A program made the translations under genes and the position numbers. This document shows, in pieces, positions 49,097-60,400 of a DNA stretch of 64,000 nucleotides. Source of the DNA: Cyanodermella asteris (Eukaryota > Ascomycota > Lecanoromycetes > Ostropales > Stictidaceae); assembly GCA_900618795.1 (NCBI GenBank), contig UYJD01000020.1:1-64000 (forward strand), in the 5' to 3' direction. Each line of letters begins with the position of its first letter. Positions within the stretch are counted from its first letter, which is position 1. A model generated the notes under the pieces. That model made no database searches, was not told where the DNA came from, and saw nothing but the letters and a program-made list of their open reading frames with translations.

Positions 49097-50659
49097 CTAT
49101 GATGCTTGCGACGGCGGCGTCCCTGTATTTCCCCTCTTGTTTACTAGGCTCGCAAAGAAACTCTTTAGCTTCTCGTTACTCTGTGAATCCTCTCCTGGTG
49201 TTTGCGTCCCACTGGTCAACGCAGCCGGACTCCTCTGTCTCGATGACTCCGGCTCCGGCGTCGTGTCATCTCTTCCCCTGCGCAATCGTTGCAGCGCATC
49301 GTCCGCGTCGACTTGAATTCCGCCCACGTTGAATTGCACGGGTCCAATGTGCTGATTGATCCGACCCGCATCGTCGGGGAAACTGGCTGGGTCGTTTGTA
49401 TTCTGTTTGTAGTCCAGGCGACCAGCTTCCTCGTCTTCTTGCTTCAGCTTCTCGATAATCGGCTGCTGCTCGAGGAAGAACTCTTGCATGCTTGGTGTCG
49501 TTGTGTCCAACGAGTCCCCGTCCACATCCAGCCCAGGGACGTCCGTGTCTAGCTGCGGATCGTGTACGTTCTCGCCATAGATTTCCGTAGGTAGTCGAGA
49601 TTGTGTGCCGTTTGAGTCGTCGTCTTTGTCTCCGTCTGCACCGTCCAGTTGACCAGAGCGCGGTGGTTGCACTTCGAGACTCCAGCCATCACTAATGAGC
49701 TTGGGGTTGAAGCCTTCTCGAATGACCTTGATCTTGGCCCACGAATCCCAATTTGGCGGAATGAGGATTTTCTCCCGGTCGACCACGTTGTGCTTAAGCG
49801 GATTTCGCTTCAGCAGTGACTGTATCCCCAAGGTCGACTGCACCAGCGTCGGCAAGGAGTTGGGAGACGTGCCGGCCGTATAAATCAACGACCCGCCATG
49901 CTTGAGGATGACCGTCCGGAGGAACTGGAGGATAAAGTCGAAGTCTTCTTCACGGAACCCGTGGTCCTTTTCGAGCACGTCCATCTTCTCGACGCCGTGA
50001 CAGACAACACACAATGGCACCCCGATCGCATCATCCCATTCTCCCTCGCCAAGGGGCACGTTCACGTTCGGCTCACCGGGACCCTGGATCGAACTGTCCA
50101 CGACAGGGCCTCTCCTCCGCTGCTGCCAATCGTGCATAATCTCCTCCATCATCTTCTTCGCGTCGTCGTCCAGCTGCCTCAGCGTTTGCTGCACCAACCT
50201 GAGTCGGTCCCTGATCTGCCGTGCCCATTTCCACGGTTCCGCCCAATCCAGCAGTAGCACGAAGACAGTATCCGGGATTGAGTTGGCTGTCAGCAATGGT
50301 TTGGCAAGCGGCATAAACGCATCTGGCGGCTCTGGTAGCGTATAGATCGATAACCGCGCCAGAGTATCCTCGTGGTCTGCATCGAGCACGTCTTGGTAGG
50401 TGAATCCCAATGCAAATTCGTTTGCGATTGGCGCTCTACGGCGTACACGTTCTTGCGGTTTGCGTGCCGCTTCCGAGTCCAATGCCTCGAGAAAGTCTTT
50501 CTGCGTTTCTGTCGAACCTCCGATTACGATGACTGTCTTCTCTGGTAGCCGCTTGCCACTTGACACGCTGTCTAGTAATGTGGACCAGAGATCTTTCTCA
50601 TCATCCTTGCTAGATGGCCGGTTCTTAGACGACGGAGAAGCAAGCACCGTAGCTGACAT
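49097..50659 (-). CDS. Cytoplasmic dynein light intermediate chain
   Basis: A 520-residue, intronless protein matching the dynein light intermediate chain family, which joins the dynein heavy chain to cargo adaptors. The N-terminal Ras-like domain (about 20-330) has KDLWSTLLDSVSSGKRLPEK, the usual entry motif, and VIVIGGSTETQKDFLEAL at the P-loop. The P-loop lacks the classical GK[ST], so nucleotide binding may be lost, as reported for some fungal members. FALGFTYQDVLDADHEDTLA, DTVFVLLLDWAEPWKWARQI and IPPNWDSWAKIKVIREGFN support the call. The C-terminal 190 residues are polar and disordered, with helix-forming FFLEQQPIIEKLKQEDEEAG being the likely adaptor-binding segment. Confidence 0.92.
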   Translation of the reverse strand: MSATVLASPSSKNRPSSKDDEKDLWSTLLDSVSSGKRLPEKTVIVIGGSTETQKDFLEALDSEAARKPQERVRRRAPIANEFALGFTYQDVLDADHEDTLARLSIYTLPEPPDAFMPLAKPLLTANSIPDTVFVLLLDWAEPWKWARQIRDRLRLVQQTLRQLDDDAKKMMEEIMHDWQQRRRGPVVDSSIQGPGEPNVNVPLGEGEWDDAIGVPLCVVCHGVEKMDVLEKDHGFREEDFDFILQFLRTVILKHGGSLIYTAGTSPNSLPTLVQSTLGIQSLLKRNPLKHNVVDREKILIPPNWDSWAKIKVIREGFNPKLISDGWSLEVQPPRSGQLDGADGDKDDDSNGTQSRLPTEIYGENVHDPQLDTDVPGLDVDGDSLDTTTPSMQEFFLEQQPIIEKLKQEDEEAGRLDYKQNTNDPASFPDDAGRINQHIGPVQFNVGGIQVDADDALQRLRRGRDDTTPEPESSRQRSPAALTSGTQTPGEDSQSNEKLKSFFASLVNKRGNTGTPPSQAS

Positions 50660-51245
50660 TGTGCAGTAGGCTTCGGCACAAACGCGTATGAGATGTTGAA
50701 TGGCGAAGGCTTGCGCGGAGTTGCCGAGCTCGAATCATGCAAGAGTCCAATTTCACCAACTACTGGAATCAAAACGTGCAAATGAAACGCGACCGGGGGT
50801 ATCACGAAAGCAGAATGTAAAGTATGGCCAGGTCAAAGGAAGGAGTGATTGAATTCGTGACACGGAAAGCATGCTCGGTGCAACGTTTGGCCGGCAGAAT
50901 TTCAGACGTTGAAACTCAGATTCGCGAGCTCCAACCCAGTCTCGAAGTGATACACGTGATTATATGTGAATGTCGGAATCTGGACAACGTGTTGACTTGC
51001 TGAAACTGATAGAGGGAATTGTCTGGTCTTTTGGTGTTTCTTGGGATATCTGCGCTAGCTTGAAAGCTGTCGCGGCGCGTGTCTCCCGTCTTCGTCTACA
51101 TTGGCTGGGTTCGATATCATCTACGGCCGCCGACTCAGGCTTGATCTTTTGCATTTCCAACCGACGTTGAGCAAGAATATATGGTCTTCCGATCTGCGCT
51201 ACGACTTCCGACTTCAAACCCATCTAGCAACACCTCGCCACCAAA
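50660..51245. promoter_or_regulatory. Bidirectional promoter, dynein LIC / IST3
   Basis: About 585 bp between divergent start codons. No TATA box or named site was recognised. Confidence 0.5.
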
Positions 51246-52259
51246 ATGAACTCCATCCGCGAGATCCAACGCCTCAACAAACTCGAACTCGAACAAAACA
51301 TCTCCCCCTCCGCCTCTTGGCACGCCGACTATCGCGGAACTGCTTACATCCACATCGGCGGGCTGCCCTTCGACTTGACCGAAGGCGACATCCTCACCAT
51401 CTTCAGCCAATTCGGGGAACCTACCTTCGTCAAACTCGCGCGCGACAAGACCACGGGGAAGTCACGGGGATTCGGTTGGCTCAAGTACGAGGACCAGCGG
51501 AGTTGTGATTTGGCGGTGGATAATCTTGGGGGTGCGAAAATTCTTGGAAGGGTGGTGAAGGTGGATCATGCTTGGTATAAGAAGAGAGATGATGAGAGTG
51601 AGGGGGAGGGAGATGGGGTTGTTGGAGGTGAGGCGCAGGGTAAGGGAAGGATTGAGGAGGAGGAGGCGAGGGAGGAGGTGAAGAGGACGCCGCTGAAAGA
51701 GGAGGTAGAGTTGCAGAAGTTGCTCATGGAGCATGATGATGATGATCCGATGAAGGAGTATTTGGTCAGCGAGAAGAAGGAGGAGGTGAAGAAGGCGTTG
51801 GAGAGACGACGGCGGCACGATGAAAAGCATCGCGAAAAGCGTGAGAAGAGGTCCCATCGGCACAGAGACCATTCTCGGGATCGGAAGTCGGAGCGCAGAC
51901 GAAGAAGCGTGAGTGAGGATAGCTACGATCGAGCACGGTCACGCAAACATCGCGATGGTGATGACAGGCGCCCTAGGGTGTCACCATATGGCAAGGATGA
52001 TGCGGCTGAGTACGAATCTAAGCGTAGCCACAGACGCCGGGATGATGAAAACGTCAATGAGATTGAGAGAACGCGCAGGAAACGCGAGGATGGTCGGGAT
52101 CGGACGCCTGTATCCTCAAGAAGGAAGAAAGATTACAGCCCGGACGAACGCGAAAGAGATCGTACGCCCATCAGCAATCGTCGACGACGAGATCGCAGTT
52201 CGGACGACGGCTACACAAGCCGAAGGCATCGCCGAAGGTCACGCTCGCGGTCCCCATAA
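51246..52259 (+). CDS. IST3: U2 snRNP / RES-complex RNA-binding protein Ist3 (RBMX2-like)
   Basis: A 337-residue, intronless protein. In the family, Ist3 (Snu17) with Bud13 and Pml1 forms the RES complex that aids splicing and retention of unspliced pre-mRNA. The entry MNSIREIQRLNKLELEQNIS and the WHADYRGTAYIHIGG junction are diagnostic. The RRM covers about residues 33-110, with RNP2 AYIHIGGL and RNP1 KSRGFGWLKY. The C-terminal half is a long RD/RS/RE-rich tail (many SR and DR pairs, ending RRSRSRSP), much longer than in yeast Ist3 (148 residues) and closer to metazoan RBMX2. Confidence 0.93.
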   Translation: MNSIREIQRLNKLELEQNISPSASWHADYRGTAYIHIGGLPFDLTEGDILTIFSQFGEPTFVKLARDKTTGKSRGFGWLKYEDQRSCDLAVDNLGGAKILGRVVKVDHAWYKKRDDESEGEGDGVVGGEAQGKGRIEEEEAREEVKRTPLKEEVELQKLLMEHDDDDPMKEYLVSEKKEEVKKALERRRRHDEKHREKREKRSHRHRDHSRDRKSERRRRSVSEDSYDRARSRKHRDGDDRRPRVSPYGKDDAAEYESKRSHRRRDDENVNEIERTRRKREDGRDRTPVSSRRKKDYSPDERERDRTPISNRRRRDRSSDDGYTSRRHRRRSRSRSP

Positions 52260-52441
52260 CAGACATGGCTTTGATCAGAAATATGTTAATCAAAGATCGT
52301 CATTCAACCTTGATACTCCCGGGCGCTCAATCCACGACTGCGACAGCGAGTTTGCCTCCACTCCGCGAACTCGACAATCATCAATCTTGGCTCGTTTCCA
52401 GTATTCCCTCCCAAGAGAACATTTCATTCACACTGCCTCGT

Positions 52442-53905
52442 TCAGGGGATGCTCAAATCAGAGTAGGCCTTGCGATTAAAGTCGACGCTGCCATCCAAGG
52501 CACTTCTTTCAACTTTGAACTTCTCCCAGAAAACGGTCGGCAGAACGCGCACAACAATGAATGTCTCCTCATCGAGCCACTTGATCTGTCCGCGTGTCGG
52601 CATACTTGTTATTGCTTGAGCAGCAGCTTCGATGGGGCCGATGTCGAAGATATTGGAAGCATCTGGGTAGTGTGCCTTTATGAAACTGGGTGCGAATGGG
52701 AGCTTACTCAGCTGACTGTACTTGCCGACGGGAATGTTCTTGGGAGAGTCTCTGGGACCGGGCGGCGACGAATCGACCATGACGTATTCGGCAGGGCTGC
52801 CAGCCAGCATGTGTGAGGGCACGCCGCCTTTCCTCGCAGGAGAACCAGGGCTGAAAGATGGAGAAACAACGGGATTCGCATTCGACGACATTGAGGCCTT
52901 CCGGAGTGGACGGGGGATCGGTATAGGCTCCGGGCTGCCGCTTTCCCTAGATCCAGGCGTGTACGTTGCTTCTGGTTGCTCTTCGGGTTGACTGCCCAGC
53001 CTGAAGACGTGTATTGTTCCCCTCTCAGACGTTGCAGCCAGGAATGCATTGTCTGGAGACATCTTGATGTCGAAGACCTTGGCAGCTTCGATGCCTCTCC
53101 GCAACTCGGCAACTTTGCTGCCACTGGGTAGGATGAAGATGCGAAAAAGTGTACCACTCTCACTTGCAGTTGCGACATACTTCTCGTCCTCGGACAGTTC
53201 GACAGATTTGATGGCGGACAAATGAGCTGTGATAATCTGTTGAGCACGACCAGTTTTCAAATCGACGACTTGGACCTGTCCCGGACTGCGGCCCGGGATG
53301 ACCATCTATGCCCGCCGTCAGCTAGGTCTTTGAGAATCAAATTGGAGTGGATTTTACCTTTGTGGCACCGACGTCACATATGCCATCATCGTTAACGGCT
53401 GTCTCAAGGGACGACACCCGCTGAAACTCCTCGACGTCGTAAAGGTGGGTCAGATTTCGGCAGACTACTACCAGGCGCTCTTCGGTGAGGTGAACTGCGC
53501 GAACGTCCTTGACTCCGTCGATATTCACAACCAAGACCTTGTCTTTCGCATCGTATAGGCCGACGTCAAATTTTGTGAGGCCCGGCTGCTTACCAAACAG
53601 GCTTGCTACTGCCACGTAACGGCTGTCACCGACCATTCCAGCGTGTCGGAGAGCTGGAAGGGCAGAGGTCGAGACCTGCTCGCCATCGCGAGTTCGAAAA
53701 ACGGAGTACCCATCGTCGTGGGCCACCGCAAACGAAGTCCTTGAGCTGGACCATCGGTCAGCAGGATTTATAGCGATAGTGGTACGTAGAAGGGGATATC
53801 TTGGATGAACCACAAATAGGCAAAGCACATTCCATTCACTCACCTATTGAAGGAAACGGAAAAGGCTATTGTCGAGCCAGAGCCAGCTCCGCCGCGAGTA
53901 TTCAT
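52442..53905 (-). CDS. HSV2: PROPPIN-family WD40 protein (Hsv2 / WIPI4-like)
   Basis: Three exons, 53905..53844, 53745..53358 and 53305..52442, give 437 residues. The first exon starts MNTRGGAGSGSTIAFSVSFN and joins in frame to SSRTSFAVAHDDGYSVFRT, the first propeller blade. The phosphoinositide-binding motif reads LRRG (KVAELRRGIEAAKVFDIKMS), flanked by YVATASESGTLFRIF and FLAATSERGTIHVF. The LRRG rather than FRRG form, and overall size, favour the Hsv2/WIPI4 branch over Atg18, but this is a judgement. Function: binds PI3P/PI(3,5)P2 at endosomes, vacuole and autophagosome precursors. An insertion of about 100 serine/proline-rich residues lies in blade 6, the membrane-loop position. Introns are 98 and 52 bp. 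Confidence 0.88.
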
Positions 53906-54952
53906 GCTGGACTGGAGCTCCGGCCCTTGCGTACCCGAACAAGGGATGTCTCAACTTGTCAAGCCGTTCGGACCTCAAGATCTGCAAGACTATGTAAAGT
54001 AGAATTCTCGCTTGTAGGACAGTGGCAGTAGTTCTGCAAGATCCGTGATGGTTTCAAACTATGAGTCGAGTGTCGCGTGCAATGGTCCTAATTGTTGAGA
54101 GGTTGTGGGGTGATTGTGTACTGAGCGTCGATATGAAATCACTGCAAAATTCAACGGCTATGACAGCCTCATCGCGGTTCACGACAAAGAGTTCAAGCGA
54201 TAGATTGACCTAAAGAACAACCTGACAAGAAGATGATGGGCCATGGTCATGGACGAGTCTAGGGACGTCAGCGACAACGAGACCGCCCAAACCATGTCAT
54301 GCTTCACCAATCAGACGCCAGCTTTGGTGCTTGATGCGACAGACAGCATCGAAGATGCCATATGGCAGCACGATTGTATCTCCAGTCGCGGACGTGTTGC
54401 GATATCAAAGCCCTGTCAGCAAGAGACGTATCAAGAGCGAGTCACACCAAGGGTATCACAATAAAGGTAGCTTCGAGCAGGGATCAGAGCTCGAAATGTG
54501 TGCGGGGCGGAGAAACATGATGCCGAGGTACTCCTGGCGGGCCGACGCTTCGAGTTCCCCTGCGGCAGTCTGGGCAGCGCTTACCGCTTCGGGGGCTGGC
54601 GCTCGTTCCCCGGGCTCGCATTCGTCGCTGGCTGGCCGGTTGGCGCTGCGCTGGAGGCTTTTTGAGCGAAGCCCCTTTCACCGGAAAGCTCGATCTCCAA
54701 GCACCCAACGACGCTCCCTTTGCTGCTCCACGCAATTTCGACAGCTAATTGCACTCCAAGCTGATTAGCCGCGTGCCCCGTCTTGCTCTTTTCCGGCTGA
54801 CAAGATGTCGTCTCCTCTTGGTGCGGTACGTTGACCATCCTCGACCCTCACCTGTCCTGGTCTCGCTTGCTCGCTACTGCGCCGTGACCACCTCTCATCA
54901 CCTCGTTGATCCGCATTCGTCCTCTGCCCATTACCCCCGATCATCACTAACC
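53906..54952. promoter_or_regulatory. Divergent promoter region, HSV2 / septin
   Basis: About 1.05 kb between divergent start codons. The right 300 bp is pyrimidine-rich and probably includes the septin leader. No conserved coding frame or RNA gene was recognised. Confidence 0.5.
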
Positions 54953-56249
54953 ATGATGTCCTCACGGCAGATCAAGATGCGTCGCAAGAAGAACTTCAAG
55001 AAGGGAATCCAGTTCTGCTTGATGGTCTGCGGTGCATCAGGTACTGGTGAGTTTCTTCCCCCGATCCACATGTTGCATCAATTGCAATTTGTTGACATTC
55101 TCCTACAGGACGCACCACCTTCGTCAACACCCTTTGCGGCAAGAATGTCCTCAAGCACAAGGACTCTGACGACCCTGCCAATGCACACGTCGAGGAGGGT
55201 GTCAAGATCAAGCCCATCACCGTCGACCTCGAACTTGATGAAGAGGGGGCCAGGATTGCTCTGACTGTCGTCGACACACCCGGCTTCGGTGACCAGATTG
55301 ACAATGAAGCAAGCTTCAGCGAGATTGTCGAATACCTCGAGCGGGAATACGACAACATTCTCGCCGAGGAGTCAAGGATCAAGCGTAATCCCAGATTCAG
55401 GGACAACCGCGTTCACTGCCTGCTCTACTTTATCACGCCAACAGGTCACGGGTATGTTGGGTCTCTGGCAATCCTCTTCTCTCACTGACATGATCTAGTC
55501 TGCGAGAACTCGACATTGAGCTCATGAAGCGTCTGTCTCCTCGTGTCAACGTCATCCCCGTCATCGGCAAGGCTGACTCTCTCACACCTGCCGAGCTTGC
55601 AGAATCGAAGAAGCTGGTTATGGAGGATATCGAGCACTACCGCATCCCCGTATACAACTTCCCCTACGACGTTGAAGAGGATGACGAAGACACCGTAGAG
55701 GAGAACGCCGAGCTGCGTGGTCTCATGCCTTTCGCCATCGTTGGCAGCGAAGAGGTCGTTGACATTGGTGGCCGCAAAGTCCGAGCTCGCCAGTACCCAT
55801 GGGGTGTTGTCGAGGTGGACAATCCCCGTCATTCGGATTTCCTTGCCATTAGAAGTGCCCTCCTGCACAGCCATCTTGCAGACTTGAAGGAGATCACCAT
55901 CGACTTCTTGTACGAGAACTACCGTACAGACAAGCTCAGCAAGGGTGTCGATGGCGGCAGCGATGCGTACGTATCTTCACCTGGTCACTCGATTTCAGCG
56001 CTAACACTACGCAGTGATGCTTCGATGAACCCAGACGAGCTGGCCAGCCAGTCCGTCAAGCTTAAGGAAGCACAGCTTCGACGTGAGGAGGAGAAGCTGA
56101 GGGAGATTGAGCTCAAGGTGCAACGTGAGATCAACGAGAAGCGCCAGGAGCTGATGGCTAGGGAATCGCAGCTTAGGGAGATTGAAGCCCGGGTGGCTCG
56201 AGGGCAGAGCACACTTGCCGAATCGGCAGATACTTCTCAGGCTGACTAG
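54953..56249 (+). CDS. CDC11: Septin, Cdc11/AspA group
   Basis: Four exons, 54953..55046, 55109..55451, 55499..55966 and 56015..56249, give 379 residues. The N-terminus MRRKKNFKKGIQFCLMVC carries the polybasic membrane-binding region. The P-loop is GASGTGRTTF, with arginine where GTP-hydrolysing septins have lysine; G3 is DTPGFGDQIDN and G4 is GKADSLT. The septin unique element GGRKVRARQYPWGVVEVDN precedes a C-terminal coiled coil (about 305-370). By family it assembles at the ends of hetero-octamers that scaffold septation and polarity. Assignment to the Cdc11/AspA group rests on the arginine P-loop and the N-terminus. The last intron is 48 bp and lacks an in-frame stop. Confidence 0.93.
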
Positions 56250-57338
56250 AACGCACGCCCAGAGGCAGTCTCTGCTTGAGGCATGCGTTGGCATTTTGGG
56301 CGTCGGTTGGACGATTGGACGATTCAGACAGTGGTTGTGGCAATGCCCAACTGCTTGCTGGGCAGGAAGTTGAGCGTCGTGTTGTTGACTTAGGGGGAGC
56401 AAAAGAGATATCCCGTATAATTTAGCCAGTGGCTCTGTTTGACTATCACGAGAAGACCTTGCGGTTGCTCCACACATTGATTACGAGGCCTGAAGCTGAA
56501 TGGTAAGAGCGCTACACTAAGAATTACTGAACCGTACGCTTGCTCGGTACTCGGCAAATCATGTTCTCCAGAGCCGGGAAGTCTTCTCGATCGCCATGTA
56601 GATAGGAGAAGCATTCCTCAGCGCATGCTTGTGAACGGCATTCGTTGCTCAGTGCGGGCCGTGAATGCATGGTTTCAGACGACATGAGCGCATCTGTCCT
56701 ACCGTGTTCACGTCACCAAATCTACTTCAAGCACGAGATTGCTGAATGGGCGCACAAGATAAGTACAGTCAGTGTTTCTCAATAGCAAGTCACGTTTGCT
56801 GCTTCCACAAACAATGCTGTGCGGCGGCCGCGTCGTAAATCAGGAGACACAATCAGGGTCGCGCTGACTGCGGCGGGCTGTTGAAGTGGCAGCGAACCCT
56901 GGAAAATTTCAGGCTCCGATAAGTAACCAGGAGGTTGCATGTGCTGGTGCTTGCCGTAAGATGTCAGGTCACATTGGGCGTGAAAGTGAGCTTGCTGATG
57001 CTGAGTCTGGTTTCTGGCGACTCCGACCCACTGAGTGCCGGTCGCCGCTTTCGGTTTAGCGGGTAGCAGCTGCTCAGCGGCCTGAGTGTTCTTATTTCTC
57101 AAAAACAGCCCCTGCGGCCGTCATTTTCTTTCCTCTCTTCAACTCCTGTCAAGACAACTTCTGTTCACGACTCGCTCCCAGTCACCCGTCAAGTTCAAAC
57201 TACGTAACTAGGGCACTAAGCTACCCTAAACCCCCTCGACAAGAATCTGTTGCATCAACCAGCCGCACATCGCTTCTCGACCTTCGCACAATCTCCCTTG
57301 ACACCTCAACCTCACCCAACTCAATCTATCAAGCGAAA
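56250..57338. other. Intergenic, RRM gene promoter
   Basis: About 1.09 kb between two plus-strand genes. The last 150 bp before the start codon is strongly C/T-rich (CTCTCTTCAACTCC, CCCTTGACACCTC), typical of highly expressed fungal genes. No other gene was recognised. Confidence 0.5.
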
Positions 57339-58554
57339 ATGTCGGCTGTGAACGAGAATACCAACGGATCGGCTCCTGCCGCTGCCGACCCCGTCGCCCA
57401 CAACGAGAAGGGCCCGGAGAACGCTACTTTCGGCTCGGACCAGGCTGAGGCCGTCCTCGCCGTCGTTGCTGAAGGCCGTCGCCTGTACATTGGCAACCTG
57501 GCCTATGCGACCACAGAGGGGGAGCTCAACGATTTCTTCAAGGGATATCTCGTGTAAGCTGATTTGCGTCTCGTTGTTAAAATCTCCGTCTGACCTTGTC
57601 ACAGTGAGTCTGTCTCAATCCCTGTCAACCCTCGCTCCAGCCGTCCGGTTGGCTACGCGTTTGTCGACCTCTCAACTGCTACTGAGGCCCAGCGTGCCAT
57701 CGGCGAGCTTTCTGGCAAAGAGATCTTGAGCCGCAAGGTCTCTGTTCAGCTTGCCCGCAAGCCCGAGGATAAGAAGGAGGCTGCCGCCACTGCTACTGAA
57801 GGCGAATCTCCCAAGGAAGGTGGCCGCAGAAGGAACGCTGGCCGTGGCCGAGGACGTGGCCGTGGCGGTCGTCGTGGCGCCGGTGGACGTGTAAGCATAC
57901 TCTGAACCAATTCGCATTTATAGTGGCTAATCGGATCCAGGACGCCGAAGGTGGCGAGGAAGTTTTGCCCCTGACTGATATGACTCAGGCCGCCAGCAAC
58001 GAGGCCAACATCGTCGAAGGCTCTGCCGTCTCCGGAGACAAGAAGGCCAAGGCCGCTAAGGAGCCCCGTCCCCCCCGCCAGCCTCGCCAGCGTGGCCCGC
58101 CTGAGGATGGTGTGCCATCCAAGAACAAGGTCATGGTTGCTAACCTGCCATACGACCTGTCCGAGGAAAAGGTAAGCAACATGTTGCCTATTATCGTAAG
58201 TTATGTGCTGACGTTTTCAAGCTCAAGGAACTGTTCGCCGCGTACAACCCGTCTGCCGCCAAGATCGCTCTCCGTCCCATTCCCCGTTTTATGGTCAAGA
58301 AGCTTCAGGCTCGTGGTGAGCCCCGCAAGGGCCGTGGTTTCGGTTTCGTCAGCCTGGAGTCGGAGGAAATGCAGGCCAAGGCTGTGTCCGAGATGAACGG
58401 CAAGGACATTGACGGTCGCGAGATCGCGGTCAAGGTCGCCATCGACAGCCCGGGCAAGGAGGACATCGACCCCGAGGCTGCTGGTGTCGCCCCTCTCACT
58501 GAAAACGGCGTCGTCCAGGCCAACGACCCTCCTGCCGAGGTCGCTGCTGCTTAA
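57339..58554 (+). CDS. Two-RRM RNA-binding protein with RG-rich linker
   Basis: Four exons, 57339..57553, 57605..57890, 57941..58171 and 58222..58554, give 354 residues; all junctions are in frame. RRM1 (about 47-125) has RNP2 RLYIGNLAY and an RNP1-like GYAFVDLS, with the exon 1-2 junction inside it. A glycine/arginine stretch (GRGRGRGRGGRRGAGGR) closes exon 2, a candidate arginine-methylation site. RRM2 (about 220-320) has MVANLPYDLSEEKLKELF across the exon 3-4 junction and KGRGFGFVSLES. N- and C-termini are acidic and alanine-rich. The pattern fits abundant fungal RNP-domain proteins, and the C/T-rich leader agrees with strong expression. The exact RNA targets and orthologue name are not clear. 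Confidence 0.88.
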
Positions 58555-60400
58555 ATAAGTGGCCGCAAATACAATCAGAGATTCTGCGACGTCCAGTCGT
58601 GTCCCGGAATCATTGTCAATGGAATACTCTTTTCGCTTCCTCCCAGCATACTTATCAGGAAGCGTGAGCTAGGTTACCACTATTCAGGTGTCTGCTGGAG
58701 TGTTGAGCTGTTGAATGCTTTGTGGAGGTATGGCAAGGAATAGCAAGGGGATATATGGGCTCATTGATCCGGCATGTATGTGGAAAGGCGTTCATTTGGG
58801 TGGGCACCTTTTCTCTCTACGATGCTGGCAGGGCGCCCACAAGCATCTTGTATTCTGTATACTGTACCAACATGATGTTGAAATGAGCATAGATATTGGC
58901 TTACGATTAAAAAACACTTGGTTCCTTCGTATTCTGCCGACTATCTCTGTTGTGCACAGCCTGTAAATGTAGAGCTTTGAGACGCCAGCACTGAGAGGCG
59001 TCTGTTCGAACCGTGGTTTTGGGTGCGAGCCTCGTCCCACTTTTCCACGTGATTGATCCTGTAAAAATGCTCACTCTTCCAGCATTCCACTACCCAAATG
59101 GTTTGTGTATCGTCATTACAACACGCGAGTCCTTGCATCATGAATCAGGTTTGAGCCGGGGCACTGTCCAAATGATGCGGCCATCTATGGTCCGAGACTT
59201 GAACCATAACAGTGATCGTAGAATATTCTTAGTCCGATAATTTCAGATCGCAACAAAATCTCCGGCGGTCAAAAACCAATGAAAACCACATTGTCAAGCC
59301 AAATAGTAAGGAGCCTCTCAGCAACTGACAGATGATTAGTACTGTCCAGGAGAGCGAGAGCTCGTCCAAGTTCAGCCTCGCCAGCAGCCTCGCGCATTTC
59401 ATGCAGGTGTTTTATCTGAAACGCTTTCCAACGACGGTGTGATGGTGTTTTCTTGCGTCGGGCGAGGACACGAAGCCGGTCATTCCCAATTTCTATTCAA
59501 ATTGTTATGATGCTCGTTTCGTCTCCGACTTACGTGCAATAAGGGAAGGAATAGAAGATGGCAGATTCAAAGCGCATGACTGCGGTCTCTGAGCGCGGCT
59601 AGATCCGGCCGATGCCAAGTGACCGGGGAGAGACTAGTGAGTCTATTCCTGTATCTGAGGTGTGCATGAAGAACCTAGGTCGATTAGGGCGCAGCTCAGA
59701 TACTCGTTGCGAGATCACATCTCTCGAATATACTACCTGCCGGCTCAGCCTATCGATGAGGTCTTGGTTTTGGATGCTGATGGTGGCACCGTGTTTCGGT
59801 GTGTATGACTGAATGTCTCCTATGTAAAGCGCGACTCGTTTACGTCTCAGCGAAATGGAAGCCGTTTTCAGCATACGGCGGCGCCGCTTTCAGCTCCCTT
59901 CTCGCCGGCCGTTCTGGCGGCCGCTGGTTTGCGCGCGGGATTCATGCCAAGAGTCCGATGACAGCACGATTTGATACAGTTAGCGTCTGCGTTTTAATCG
60001 TAACCTACTCGCGAGGAGGCTTGCTCACCTTCCCGCGTGATGGCAAGCACGTCTCCTGGTGAACATGTCGAGATGATTGGCCCACAGCTGCTCTCGCCAT
60101 GTTTCACCCAGAGGCCGTTTGTGCGACCGCTGCATTGCCATCACATTCTCCGCCTCCTACCGTGCTGCACCGAGAATCAATAGTTTCTTGTCTGTGAGGC
60201 CGAAGGCGCCTGGGTCGAAAGCACATGTGAAGAAATCGGCAGCCTCGTGTGAGGCACAATCAGCCATCAACAACGAGGCATACTGACCGCATCACGTCAT
60301 TACACCTCGCAATCATCGAGGGAAATACCAACTCTCAACTTCCTTCTCTACTTCGAGCTGCTTCTCTCGATTCTAAATCACATCGCTCGGAATCGATACC
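58555..60400. other. 1.85-kb intergenic region, no gene recognised
   Basis: Only short unconserved frames on both strands, with no tRNA, 5S rRNA or repeat recognised. A GC-rich patch lies at about 59885-59945. It separates the conserved block on the left from the accessory-looking right end. Confidence 0.5.

Noticed and set aside
58980-59030. Possible tRNA suggested by GTTCGAACC
   Set aside because: No acceptor, D or anticodon arm could be folded around it.
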